The notes below the pieces were generated by a model, which had not been told where the DNA came from, did no database searches, and was given only the letters and a program-made list of their open reading frames with translations. A program made the position numbers and the translations under genes. From NCBI GenBank assembly GCA_033852075.1, contig JAWSVC010000033.1, positions 24,552 to 88,551 of the forward strand: a stretch of 64,000 nucleotides of DNA. Direction: 5' to 3'. Positions 1 through 8,812 of this stretch are shown here, piece by piece; positions within the stretch are counted from its first letter, which is position 1, and every line of letters begins with the position of its first letter. Source of the stretch: QZLE01 sp033852075 (lineage in GTDB: Bacteria > Pseudomonadota > Gammaproteobacteria > QZLD01).

Positions 1-712
1 TGGTTTGGTTGAACACTAAATTAGTGTGCCGACCAAAGGCTCCTGGGTGTAACTGTACACTGTCGATATTGTCGTTTTTGTGCCATTGGGATATGGAGCT
101 GTTTTTTTGCCATCCAGGTCCAAAAATATGTAGCCCGTTAACTTCTAACTGACTTAATACTTCTTCGCGATATTTTGAGTGTGTTCCTAAAAAGCTGATG
201 TCGTAACGTTTTCTGATTTTAGCACGTGAAAAGTGTGCTGTATTAACAGCAGAGGGCAGATGATATACGCTGGAAAGACCTTTTTCTTTATAGTCGGCAA
301 GTGTTTTAGAACAGTTAGTTAGATATATGTCGTATGATGGCGCATTTATCATTGAACGCTCATGGTCCAGAGGGTCATCTATCCAGTAGCCTACTGTGGT
401 TATTCCCATGTTGCTGATTAGTTTTATAGTTTCTGGATAAATCTGCACGCCTTTTATAACCAACAGGAAATCTGGTTTATATTTGCGGCAACCAGCTATC
501 AAAGTTTGGTTAACCGCGTAGTGGTATTTGTTTGTGTAGTTTTCTTTGCGTAATGGTTTTGGGTAAATATTAAGTGGGAATGGACGTTTGTCATAGTCAA
601 AATATCTGACCTTATGGCCATCTCTTGTGAGTGCGTGACCAATATCAAGCCCAACCTTGGTTCTGGAGTTTTTGAGAGGAGTTGCAATGACGAATGAGTA
701 TTTCTTTTCCAT
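1..712 (-). CDS. CgeB-type glycosyltransferase, partial (C-terminus beyond the window)
   Basis: On the minus strand a frame opens at the ATG at 712 and stays open to the window edge, about 237 codons. The N-terminus (MEKKYSFVIATPLKNSRTKV) is followed by GLDIGHALTRDGHKVRYFDYD, a GT-B-like opening, and later by GYWIDDPLDHE and a YHLPSAVNTAHF segment. These resemble CgeB/DUF3880-type glycosyltransferases. A GGA Shine-Dalgarno-like motif lies about 8 bases before the ATG. The gene sits at the end of an LPS core cluster, so a role in surface polysaccharide glycosylation is inferred. Donor and acceptor cannot be told. The small overlapping frame at 499-687 on the same strand is a shadow of this gene. 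Confidence 0.8.
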   Translation of the reverse strand, partial: MEKKYSFVIATPLKNSRTKVGLDIGHALTRDGHKVRYFDYDKRPFPLNIYPKPLRKENYTNKYHYAVNQTLIAGCRKYKPDFLLVIKGVQIYPETIKLISNMGITTVGYWIDDPLDHERSMINAPSYDIYLTNCSKTLADYKEKGLSSVYHLPSAVNTAHFSRAKIRKRYDISFLGTHSKYREEVLSQLEVNGLHIFGPGWQKNSSISQWHKNDNIDSVQLHPGAFGRHTNLVFNQT

Positions 713-876
713 GGTGTTATTCCAAGATAGTCCCTTGATATTGTAAGTATAGATATAAAAATTGTGATTCTCCTTTATACACAATAAATATTAAGTAATC
801 GAGGCTTAAGTATGTATAATTCAGAAACAACAGGTTTTAGGCCATAGCTTTATTAGCAGTATTACGAAGAGACTAT
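713..876. promoter_or_regulatory. Divergent intergenic region with a candidate promoter for the 877 gene
   Basis: This AT-rich spacer separates the divergent genes starting at 712 (minus) and 877 (plus). A perfect TATAAT lies at 815-820 on the plus strand, placing a start near 827 and a leader of about 50 bases. I see no convincing -35 hexamer at 16-18 bp spacing. No RNA gene or terminator is visible. Confidence 0.4.
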
Positions 877-1947
877 ATGAGAGCTTATTTTAAAAAAAGG
901 ATAAAAAAGCCAGCGGATATTGTTAAGCAGCCATGGTTAGATTTTCAAAGGCTTTTAGCTAAATTTATATTTAAAGCAGTTAAGTCCAAAGTTAAAAAAA
1001 ATATGCGCCCAGAATCTATAGAGAAGATTCTATTGGTTAGAAGAAATAAACTTGGCGACGCAGTAAATACTTTGCCATCTATTCAAGCCTTAAAAAATCA
1101 ATGCCCTGATATTAAGATCCACGTTCTTGCAAACAAATATAATAGTATTATCTATGATAGATCACCCATTATTGATAAGGTTCATGTAATTGACGAGAAG
1201 TGGTTTTTGCGTAAGCTCACTTTTTTTGCAAATCCAGTGTTTAAAGATATAAAAAAAGAAAAGTTTGATATTGTTATTGGAATGGGTGGATATTCTTCGG
1301 CTCTTTCTCAGCTTGTTCTATGGTCAAAAGGCAGGTATGCAGTTGGGCCAGTTTCAAATAAAGATACTTTTTATAACTTAGTTTTTGATAAAGGCGTATT
1401 AAAAACGTCTAAACATAAGCAACACCATACTGATGATATGGCCGATATTATAAGGGAAGCAGGGTTCGCTATCCCTAAAGAACTTCCATTCCCAACAATT
1501 GTTGGAAATGGAAAGGCGGAAGAGGGGGTAATTGCAATTTGCCCGGATGTAAATAGAAAACAAAGTGAATATTCTATAGATAATTTCAAAAAGTTGGTGC
1601 AGCTTTTACATGGCCTTGACTTTATAAAGAAGATCCATTTGTTTTTAGAGTCTGAAGGCAGTAAGTATATTCAGCTTGAGGGGGAAGGTATAACCTGGAT
1701 AAAAACTAAAAGCGTTGAAGCTTTTGTTGATGAAGTTTCAAAGTGCCAATATGTTATTTCAACAGAAGGTGGTAGTGCTCATATTGCTAGCGCCCTTGGA
1801 CTTGGGCTTGTGACAATTTCAGGCATGAATCATAAAAACTATTGGCGGCCATTTGGCGAAAAGGCTGCAATTATCGAAAAGCATAGAAGAATAAATGATA
1901 TAACAGCTGAAGAGATAGTTGAGCAATTGTGTTTGATTAGTAAATAA
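877..1947 (+). CDS. Glycosyltransferase family 9 (heptosyltransferase-like) protein
   Basis: This 356-aa protein has a basic N-terminal extension of about 45 residues, then the GT9 opening EKILLVRRNKLGDAVNTLPS, and a C-terminal nucleotide-sugar-binding segment (VISTEGGSAHIASALGLGLV) in which GGSAHIA replaces the usual D(T/S)G..H. GT9 enzymes transfer ADP-heptose to the inner core of LPS at the cytoplasmic face of the inner membrane. It is the only plus-strand gene of the LPS region and converges on the GT9 gene ending at 1987. The exact linkage it forms is unknown. Confidence 0.85.
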   Translation: MRAYFKKRIKKPADIVKQPWLDFQRLLAKFIFKAVKSKVKKNMRPESIEKILLVRRNKLGDAVNTLPSIQALKNQCPDIKIHVLANKYNSIIYDRSPIIDKVHVIDEKWFLRKLTFFANPVFKDIKKEKFDIVIGMGGYSSALSQLVLWSKGRYAVGPVSNKDTFYNLVFDKGVLKTSKHKQHHTDDMADIIREAGFAIPKELPFPTIVGNGKAEEGVIAICPDVNRKQSEYSIDNFKKLVQLLHGLDFIKKIHLFLESEGSKYIQLEGEGITWIKTKSVEAFVDEVSKCQYVISTEGGSAHIASALGLGLVTISGMNHKNYWRPFGEKAAIIEKHRRINDITAEEIVEQLCLISK

Positions 1948-1961
1948 AGTTAGCACTAACT
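1948..1961. repeat. 14-bp palindrome between convergent genes
   Basis: A perfect palindrome AGTTAGCACTAACT starts directly after the stop codon at 1947, between two convergent GT9 genes. It could be a weak bidirectional terminator stem, but no T-tract follows on the plus strand. Confidence 0.35.
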
Positions 1962-1986
1962 GCTTTCAAATTTCACTGTCTGGAAA

Positions 1987-3042
1987 TTATGCTATCTTTT
2001 TTGCAGAACTTTGTATTAGATTTATATAACCGTTATATACGCTTTCTACAGACAGGTCTTCCGCAACTTTACTTGGTGGTTGTAATAATATATTTGGAAC
2101 CATCCAAGGGTACCATCTAGTTTCATCTCCGCCGCCAAATAGACACACCATCGGGATCTGCAAAGCTGCTCCTATATGTGTGGCGCCACCATCAATACAT
2201 ATAAGCTCTTTACAGAGCGAGAGCCCTGCAACCAGTTGTGGAATGTTATCTGTTTCAAAGCCAAATACTCGTTTTGAATTGATACTTTTCAGTAGGCAGT
2301 CAGCTTTTTCATCGTCCCCTGGGTGCATTGGGTTATCTGCCGTGCCAGGTGACCAAAATATCAGGATCTTTTTTTCTCGGTGGTTGTTTAGAATTTTGGT
2401 GATCAGCTGCTCAAACTTTTCTATGCTCCAGCGACTGCTGAGTCGGCGCACGCTGATATGTATGCCGAGAATGTCTTCATCTTCTGTAAATCCAAATTTT
2501 AAAGTTCTTTCTTGTGCATCGGCAACGTATTTTTCAATAGGGTATATTTCAAGCTTTTCTGGTTCGCTGCTTATATTTAGTGGCTTTAGTAGGTTGAATA
2601 CCCCTTCGGCTTCATGGAATGATTTTGCGGGAAGTTTCTCTACAGGCATATCAATTTGTTTTGATAATTTATCTTTGGGGTCGGTATACCCTATGATGTG
2701 TTTACCCTTAATCCATTTAGCCATACTTACTGCATGAGCATTGTAATCAGATCCAGCTAGTATTATATAATCATAGTTCTTTTTTCTAAGTTCTATATAT
2801 AGCTTAGCCTGATCAACGCAGTGGGAAATTAGCCCTTTTCTTTTATCACGGTGCCTCGATTTTGTATAGACGAATATGCTGTCTATAAATGGATTTCCGG
2901 TGAGTACTAGTTGGTTATAACTATTAACCAGTACATCTACGCAGCTATCGGAAAAATTTGCCTTTATCGCACGGAATATTGGTGTGGTGCAGACAAGGTC
3001 GCCAATATTATCTCTTCTGATTACTAAAATTTTGGGGTTCAT
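1987..3042 (-). CDS. Glycosyltransferase family 9 (heptosyltransferase-like) protein
   Basis: This 351-aa protein opens with the GT9 signature PKILVIRRDNIGDLVCTTPI. It has a central ADP-heptose-binding region beginning DILGIHISVRRLSSRWSIEK and the conserved ICIDGGATHIGAALQIPMVC segment near residue 285. It is predicted to act on the LPS core at the inner face of the cytoplasmic membrane. It lies 12 bp downstream of the O-antigen ligase-like gene on the same strand and is the last gene of a long minus-strand run, so co-transcription is likely. Acceptor specificity cannot be read from sequence. Confidence 0.87.
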   Translation of the reverse strand: MNPKILVIRRDNIGDLVCTTPIFRAIKANFSDSCVDVLVNSYNQLVLTGNPFIDSIFVYTKSRHRDKRKGLISHCVDQAKLYIELRKKNYDYIILAGSDYNAHAVSMAKWIKGKHIIGYTDPKDKLSKQIDMPVEKLPAKSFHEAEGVFNLLKPLNISSEPEKLEIYPIEKYVADAQERTLKFGFTEDEDILGIHISVRRLSSRWSIEKFEQLITKILNNHREKKILIFWSPGTADNPMHPGDDEKADCLLKSINSKRVFGFETDNIPQLVAGLSLCKELICIDGGATHIGAALQIPMVCLFGGGDETRWYPWMVPNILLQPPSKVAEDLSVESVYNGYINLIQSSAKKIA

Positions 3043-3054
3043 GGGGATATTAGG

Positions 3055-4323
3055 TTAAGAAGATTCTAGTTTTAGTCTCTTTAGTAGGTAGTCGCCATGA
3101 CCAAGCAGAAAACCTATTATGGCAAAATAGTATAAATACATATGTCCGGCAAGAAAAAGGTCTGTTTGGTTTTTTATGATGACGGTGAACATAAATGACA
3201 GCCCAGTTATACCGATTATTTTTATGGTTTTATCATTGGTTCGATAGTATTTCCAGAATCTTTTTATAACGAATATAAAGGTAAACAGAAATGCTGTAAG
3301 GCCAACAATGCCAGTGCGTACCGCCTGGTCGATAAATATATTGTGGGCATGCCCTTGGGTTAGTTGGCAGTAGTTATGGGGTTTTTGTTTTGAGTTTGCG
3401 TGGTCGTCCGGTGTTTTCCAACCATAGCCAATGCCTAAGGTTGGGTTTTCTTTGATACGGTCGGTCCAATAGTCCCAAATCAATATCCGGGCTTCTTTGG
3501 AACTGTAAAAAGTAGCAACCTCACTTGCAGACATGTTTTTTTGTGGTAACCCACTAAAGATTCCGTTATAGATGGAGATAATCCCTAAAATAAAAGCTGT
3601 AAAAATGATTAATGATTTAAGTGAGTGACTGATTGAGTGCCAATACTTTGATGTTAATAATATAGCTGCAAATATGAAGGTGCTACCAATGGTGATAAAT
3701 GCCATGCGATTATCGTTGCCAATACAGATTGGTAGCATAAGTACAATAGTGATAATTGCCAGTGGTCTGGAAAAGCGGAATGGTTTAAGAAATATCGGGA
3801 TTATCATTAATGGGAATAAATAGGCAATATAGGTGCTGTAAAAACCAACCCCGTGAATATCTGTCAGTTTAAATTGCCAAGTATTTTGGTTAAGTCCATT
3901 ATTTGAAAAAATCGCTATAGCAAGGGTCAGGATAAAGCTAATGAGTAATGATCCCGTAAAAAATTTTCTATTATCTGCTGCGCTATTTAGCCAGTACAAG
4001 GAAAAGAAAGCGGTTAAGCCAATGATTAGCTCGTGTTTTACCTGTGAGAGCGATACACTAGGGGCATTCGACCATGCTACTGATGCTAAGGCGATTGTCA
4101 GGAATGTTATGAATGAATAAAAAATGCCCTTTGAAGGCAGCGACTTGTTTTGTTTATAGATGCCAGCCGAGCAGATAAATGCAATAGCAATGCATAGATA
4201 AGTGAATGATCTTGTATTGGCTATTGGTAAGCCTATGAACAAAAGTGCTGCTGGTAAGAATCGCATATTTATTTTATTCATAATTCTGGGGGCAGACTTT
4301 GCTGCACGCAGGGTCAAATTCAT
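3055..4323 (-). CDS. O-antigen ligase / polymerase family membrane protein
   Basis: This 422-aa integral membrane protein has about ten hydrophobic segments, a large periplasmic loop around residues 260-330 (STFYSSKEARILIWDYW...) and the Wzy_C/WaaL-like motif QGHAHNIFIDQAVRTGIVGL. The loop His and Arg are typical of O-antigen ligases, which move polymer from undecaprenyl diphosphate to lipid A-core in the periplasm. Its place inside a heptosyltransferase cluster favours a WaaL-type ligase, but polymerases of the same fold cannot be excluded. It lies 15 bp after the GT9 gene ending at 4339. Confidence 0.82.
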   Translation of the reverse strand: MNLTLRAAKSAPRIMNKINMRFLPAALLFIGLPIANTRSFTYLCIAIAFICSAGIYKQNKSLPSKGIFYSFITFLTIALASVAWSNAPSVSLSQVKHELIIGLTAFFSLYWLNSAADNRKFFTGSLLISFILTLAIAIFSNNGLNQNTWQFKLTDIHGVGFYSTYIAYLFPLMIIPIFLKPFRFSRPLAIITIVLMLPICIGNDNRMAFITIGSTFIFAAILLTSKYWHSISHSLKSLIIFTAFILGIISIYNGIFSGLPQKNMSASEVATFYSSKEARILIWDYWTDRIKENPTLGIGYGWKTPDDHANSKQKPHNYCQLTQGHAHNIFIDQAVRTGIVGLTAFLFTFIFVIKRFWKYYRTNDKTIKIIGITGLSFMFTVIIKNQTDLFLAGHMYLYYFAIIGFLLGHGDYLLKRLKLESS

Positions 4324-4338
4324 TTTGTTCCCTCTCCT

Positions 4339-5460
4339 CTATAAATATTGATGATCAAGTATCTCTTTGATCATGTTGGCGAGCATATCAGGTGTAACAG
4401 ACTTCATGCAAATATGATTGCTGCATTTATCTACAGAACGTCCGCACCGTTGTACCCAAGGTAATGTGCGATTGAATAGTATGTTTTGGTTTTTGCACTT
4501 AATGTTATCAGGGCTAATAGAATTATAACTGGCATTTTGCCAGAATTTACCTGCACCACAGATAGTTGCTGACCCTGGGCCAAAGATGGTTATGGTTGGA
4601 GTATTGGTAATTTTACCAATATGAGCAATACCTGTGTCTGGTGAAATCAATAGTTTTGCATTAAGAATAAGATCCCATAACTGAGTAAGATCGAGTTTTT
4701 CTGCGTAAGATTTATATGTTTGGTTTGGGTCAATAGAATCAACTATATTTTTCTCATTTTTTCCTGCGCTCCAGACTACTTGAAATCCCTGAGAAGATAA
4801 ATTTTGGGCAACATTTTGCCAATTTTCAGCAGGCCACATTTTTAAAGGAGTGCTAGCCCCAACATGCAAAACACAATATGGTTGTTCTGGGTGTTCATAT
4901 GGTGTGGTCGATGGTGCTGGCCAATCTTCAGGGTTATATGGTTGTGGTGCTGGGCCATTTATCAGGTCTGTGTTCATATCGGCCCAATTTGCAGGTTTAT
5001 TGGAGTATGGAATTAGTTCATCAACAGGCCAGCTTTTATAGGTTTTTTTGTCTTCGGCAAATGCCTTTATCCATTTGCTTCCCAAAGCATAGGCCAGCCA
5101 CGAATATCGATTGTCTCCTGGGATAAATGCTAAATCATAACCAGTGCTATTTAGCAGGTTTTTTAGAGTTTCAATATCTTTTGGATCGTAAGGCTTTACA
5201 ATAACTCCGTATGGTTTTTTGTCATAAAGTCCAGTTATGGCCTTAGGGGTTAATAGTATGATTTCAGCATTAGGAAATTGCTCTCTTGCTTTGGCAATTA
5301 GTGGGGTTAACATTATTGTATCCCCAAGTAATAGGTGATGCGCAATGAGAATTCGCTTTACATCTTTTGGGTGGTTGCGAAACGGATGCTTCCATATCCT
5401 TTTAAGTACATTGGAGAACAATAAAACTCGAGATGAAAATCTGCTCATTTTTAGTTGCAT
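4339..5460 (-). CDS. Glycosyltransferase family 9 (heptosyltransferase-like) protein
   Basis: This 373-aa GT9 protein contains RILIAHHLLLGDTIMLTPLI near residue 35, a VLHVGASTPLKMWPAENW donor-site region and LLISPDTGIAHIGKITNTPT near residue 285. The C-terminus is cysteine-rich (RCGRSVDKCSNHICMKSV), as in several core heptosyltransferases. Its first codons overlap the end of the GT4 gene at 5451 by 10 bp, which implies translational coupling; an alternative start is Met5 (5448). It belongs to the minus-strand LPS core operon. Confidence 0.87.
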   Translation of the reverse strand: MQLKMSRFSSRVLLFSNVLKRIWKHPFRNHPKDVKRILIAHHLLLGDTIMLTPLIAKAREQFPNAEIILLTPKAITGLYDKKPYGVIVKPYDPKDIETLKNLLNSTGYDLAFIPGDNRYSWLAYALGSKWIKAFAEDKKTYKSWPVDELIPYSNKPANWADMNTDLINGPAPQPYNPEDWPAPSTTPYEHPEQPYCVLHVGASTPLKMWPAENWQNVAQNLSSQGFQVVWSAGKNEKNIVDSIDPNQTYKSYAEKLDLTQLWDLILNAKLLISPDTGIAHIGKITNTPTITIFGPGSATICGAGKFWQNASYNSISPDNIKCKNQNILFNRTLPWVQRCGRSVDKCSNHICMKSVTPDMLANMIKEILDHQYL

Positions 5461-6593
5461 GCCTCAAGAAAGATTTTTTCCATTTTTTCTACCATTAGCT
5501 CTTTGCTGAAGTTATGCAATGCAAATTCATATCCTTGTTCGGCCAAGCTATCCGCAATTTCAGGAGAATCAAGTAACTTACTTAATGTTTCTGCAATTGC
5601 ATCTGAATCCTCAGGCTGGATTATGATTCCGGTTTTGTTGTGTTCAATTATCTCTGTGATGCTGCCTACAGGTGTCGATATTACTGGTAGTTTAGTGAGC
5701 ATTGCCTGCATTAGTCCTTGCGGAACCCCTTCGTTTGCATAGGAAGGTAGGATGAAGATATCCATTGCCTGTAACCAGAGGAAAGGATTTTTCTGATTGC
5801 CAGGCATGGAAGTAATATTTTCTATGCCGGAATCTGTAATTTGTTTTTGCAAGGCCTCTTTTTGTGGGCCGTCTCCGACGATTAATAAATGGATATTATC
5901 TCTGTTGGAATTGTTTTTGAGTTTGGCAATAGCGTCAACTAGGTATTTGTGTCCTTTCCAGCTTCGCAGTGTGGCTAGAATACCAATAATGGTTTTATCT
6001 TGTGAAAGATTAAGTTCAGTTCTGGCTATCTGTTTGTCATCTGGTTTGAATATGGATGTATCAATTCCAGTTGGAACTGACGTAATCATATGTGCAGGGT
6101 AGCAATTGTCATTTACTAATGTTTCTTTGAGTTTGATACCTGTGGTTACAATATGTTCACAAGCCTTGGTGTAAAGCCATTTGGTAGTGAAATGGTTGTT
6201 AATCGGGGCTGAGACATGACGAGTGCGCACAATGGCAAATTTTTTGCCGGAAAACAATTTTGCCAGCGCAATCATCCAGCTGTCAGTAGAACTATGAGTA
6301 TTTATAACATCTACTTTGGTTTTTTTCAGATAATTTATGGTTGCCAACAATCCCTTTAGTGTTTTTTTTGCTATGGGTAAATGTTGAACCGGTATGCCTC
6401 GTTCTTTAGCCTCGTCGAAGATGGGGGCATGAGAAGGGCATATAATAGAAACATCATGCCCTCTTTCGATCATTCCTTGCGCTTCGGTTAGGATCCGGAT
6501 TTCCTGCCCACCCCACCCACAAGAGGATTCTGTGTGGATTATGGTTAATTTTTTATCGCCATCTGAAGCTTTGTTTTCTATGGTGTCATTCAT
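5451..6593 (-). CDS. Glycosyltransferase family 4 protein
   Basis: This 380-aa GT-B enzyme has an N-terminal glycine-rich acceptor loop (IIHTESSCGWGGQEIRIL), a mid-protein SVPTGIDTSIFKPD segment and the C-terminal retaining-GT E-x7-E region (ILPSYANEGVPQGLMQAM). It presumably adds a hexose to the LPS core or to a surface glycan. It overlaps the upstream GT4 gene (6586) by 8 bp and the downstream GT9 gene by 10 bp, so the three are translated as one unit. Donor sugar is not predictable. Confidence 0.87.
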   Translation of the reverse strand: MNDTIENKASDGDKKLTIIHTESSCGWGGQEIRILTEAQGMIERGHDVSIICPSHAPIFDEAKERGIPVQHLPIAKKTLKGLLATINYLKKTKVDVINTHSSTDSWMIALAKLFSGKKFAIVRTRHVSAPINNHFTTKWLYTKACEHIVTTGIKLKETLVNDNCYPAHMITSVPTGIDTSIFKPDDKQIARTELNLSQDKTIIGILATLRSWKGHKYLVDAIAKLKNNSNRDNIHLLIVGDGPQKEALQKQITDSGIENITSMPGNQKNPFLWLQAMDIFILPSYANEGVPQGLMQAMLTKLPVISTPVGSITEIIEHNKTGIIIQPEDSDAIAETLSKLLDSPEIADSLAEQGYEFALHNFSKELMVEKMEKIFLEACN

Positions 6594-7716
6594 GCTGTTC
6601 TATTAGTTCGGTATAAAGTTTGGTGAGATTTCTGGTCATGTTTTCAGCTGAAAACATCTTGGATTTTTCCAATGCCGCAGCACTCATTCGTGCCAATGTT
6701 TCTGGGTTTTGCAGCTGCTGCATAAAGTCTGTTATTGATTCGGTATCTAAAGCATCGCAGACAAAACCATCCTTTTCGTGCTCAATAATTTCTGCTGCGC
6801 CACATTTTGTACTGGTTATTACCGGAAGTCCAGTTGCCAGCGCTTCAATAACCACATTTGGAAATGGGTCATATAGAGTTGGGAATACGAATGCATCTGC
6901 ACAACCATAATATGGAGCTACATTTTCTTTTATACCAAGAAATTTTACTTTTTGCGTGGCTAGTAAATCTTGAGCAAGTTGTTGATACTTTTTACTATGT
7001 TTATCTTTGCCAATAACAATAAGCAAGGTATTGTTGGTTTTGGCGATTGCCTTAATCGCCGTTGCAAGCCCTTTGCGTTCGAAGCCGGAGCCTACATAAA
7101 GAAAAACGGCGGTTTCGTTTGATATGCCAAGTTCTGATCTGATTGTTTCGCGGTGTTTTTTTAGTTCGGCGTTAAAAATTGACAAATCGATGCCAGAATA
7201 AATTATGCGAGTTTTATTTGCTGCCTTTGGGAAGTATTCCTTGATCTCATTAGCAACCATTTTGGAGTTACAGATTATCGCGCGTAATTGGTTGCTATTA
7301 TAAAGCTGCTCTTCTGCCTTTAATGCATACTTATGAAATGGAGTGATTTTGGTTACAGTTCTGGATGTGTTGGAAATAACGCGGTCGCGTTGTTTTAACC
7401 ATTCCTTGTGTACCCCATCTCCGGCTCGATAGATGTCACAGCATGGAATTCTTTCATGGGATTGGATTAGATCGAATTTTCTATTGCTGAGTTTTTTGCA
7501 AACCTCTTTGGCAAATCTTTTTTCCCTAGACACTCGGCCCCATTTGGCTGGATTGCACTCTACAACCTTGACTCCATCCTGTTGTTGCCACTTACGGGTG
7601 AATATAGTTAGTTCTACATTATCTTTGAGGGCATCAATCGCTCTTGCCAAAAATCTTTCGGCGCCACCGTCAGGGCGGTATTTTTGACGTATTAGGGCAA
7701 GCTTGATTGTGCTCAT
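6586..7716 (-). CDS. Glycosyltransferase family 4, WaaG-like
   Basis: This 376-aa GT-B protein begins LALIRQKYRPDGGAERFLAR, close to the opening of WaaG-type LPS core glucosyltransferases. It carries the family segment LIQSHERIPCCDIYRAGDGV, a donor-binding LYVGSGFERKGLATAIKAI, and VFPTLYDPFPNVVIEALATG with the E-x7-E arrangement. WaaG adds the first glucose to heptose II of the inner core. Similarity is to the family; true orthology is inferred from family features and its place between heptosyltransferase genes. Only 6 bp separate it from the RfaQ-like gene ending at 7723. Confidence 0.85.
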   Translation of the reverse strand: MSTIKLALIRQKYRPDGGAERFLARAIDALKDNVELTIFTRKWQQQDGVKVVECNPAKWGRVSREKRFAKEVCKKLSNRKFDLIQSHERIPCCDIYRAGDGVHKEWLKQRDRVISNTSRTVTKITPFHKYALKAEEQLYNSNQLRAIICNSKMVANEIKEYFPKAANKTRIIYSGIDLSIFNAELKKHRETIRSELGISNETAVFLYVGSGFERKGLATAIKAIAKTNNTLLIVIGKDKHSKKYQQLAQDLLATQKVKFLGIKENVAPYYGCADAFVFPTLYDPFPNVVIEALATGLPVITSTKCGAAEIIEHEKDGFVCDALDTESITDFMQQLQNPETLARMSAAALEKSKMFSAENMTRNLTKLYTELIEQHE

Positions 7717-7722
7717 ATGACG

Positions 7723-8811
7723 TTAGTCCAGAAGTTCTTTACAGTTGGAAAATACTTCTTCAACAGTAATACAGGTAAGACAATCACTGACCTTGCTGCT
7801 GGCACAACCATCAAGTCCGCATGGACGGCAAGAGTGATTGCTGGTGATTACTTTGCTGTTGTCACTCCATGGCCGCCATTCAAGATCGCCACTTGGTCCG
7901 AATAGGGCAACGCAAGGAGTTTTAAATGAGGCAGCCATATGCATAGGGACAGAATCTACGCCAATAAAAAGCTTTGCCTGTTCAATAAACGCAGCTAACT
8001 GCTTAAGGGTTAGTTTTCCGCAAAGATTAATGACTTGGGCACCACAATTGTCCATGATCTCTTCTACCATTTTTAGCTCGTTGCTTGAAGGTGCCGCAGT
8101 TAATATTATCTTAAATCCCTTCTCAGAATATTCTTCGCTAAGTCCATCAATCAAAGCAGAAAATTTTCTACTTTCCCAGCACTTAAACAGCCAGCGTGAA
8201 GTCGGATGAATTAATATATAATCGCCAACGCTATTTCCCGCTAAAACATCTTCGCGGAATTGTTCTGCTTCATTTCCTGGGATAAGCACCATATCACGTT
8301 CGAGTTGGCTAGGAGTTATTCCAATTCTTCTAAGAGCATCCAAATGTTTTTCAACGGTATGGCGTGGTTTTTGTGGGATAGGGAATAGATGTGTAAATGA
8401 GGTTTTCCAAAGCCAGCTATTTCGGCGCGGATATTTTGCAGCTACGGAATATTTTGCCTTGATATATCTGGTAATGATTGCGCCGCGCCAGTGTTCTGTT
8501 AAATGGATTACAAGGCCATACCCTTCTTTTTTAAGTTGATTGAGTAATTCGCGCTCTTTTTCAAATTGACCTTTGATGCCTAGTTTTTTCCAACTGCGAT
8601 CTATGGTGTGAACCTGATTGATTGCAGGGTGAAGTGTTAGCATCTCTTGAGTGTCGGCATAGACAAGGGCATCCACCTGTAAATGGGGGTGGTGATTTTT
8701 TAATACTTGAAAAACTGGGGATGAAAGCAGTACATCGCCGTGGTGGCGCAATTTGATTACCAGTACCTTTCTGATCTTACCAAAGTCGATGGCGTCTTTT
8801 ATTCCGTACAT
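7723..8811 (-). CDS. Heptosyltransferase III-like (RfaQ/WaaQ family) protein
   Basis: This 362-aa GT9 protein has RKVLVIKLRHHGDVLLSSPV at residues 13-32, characteristic of the RfaQ group (LRHHGD), then ILIHPTSRWLFKCWESRKFS and LFIGVDSVPMHMAASFKTPC with an intact D-S-x-x-M-H donor site. RfaQ proteins add the side-branch heptose to heptose II. It is followed by the WaaG-like gene and preceded one base away by another GT9 gene, as in enterobacterial waa operons. A cysteine-rich tail (CRPCGLDGCASSKVSDC) is also seen. Confidence 0.85.
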   Translation of the reverse strand: MYGIKDAIDFGKIRKVLVIKLRHHGDVLLSSPVFQVLKNHHPHLQVDALVYADTQEMLTLHPAINQVHTIDRSWKKLGIKGQFEKERELLNQLKKEGYGLVIHLTEHWRGAIITRYIKAKYSVAAKYPRRNSWLWKTSFTHLFPIPQKPRHTVEKHLDALRRIGITPSQLERDMVLIPGNEAEQFREDVLAGNSVGDYILIHPTSRWLFKCWESRKFSALIDGLSEEYSEKGFKIILTAAPSSNELKMVEEIMDNCGAQVINLCGKLTLKQLAAFIEQAKLFIGVDSVPMHMAASFKTPCVALFGPSGDLEWRPWSDNSKVITSNHSCRPCGLDGCASSKVSDCLTCITVEEVFSNCKELLD

Positions 8812-8812
8812 G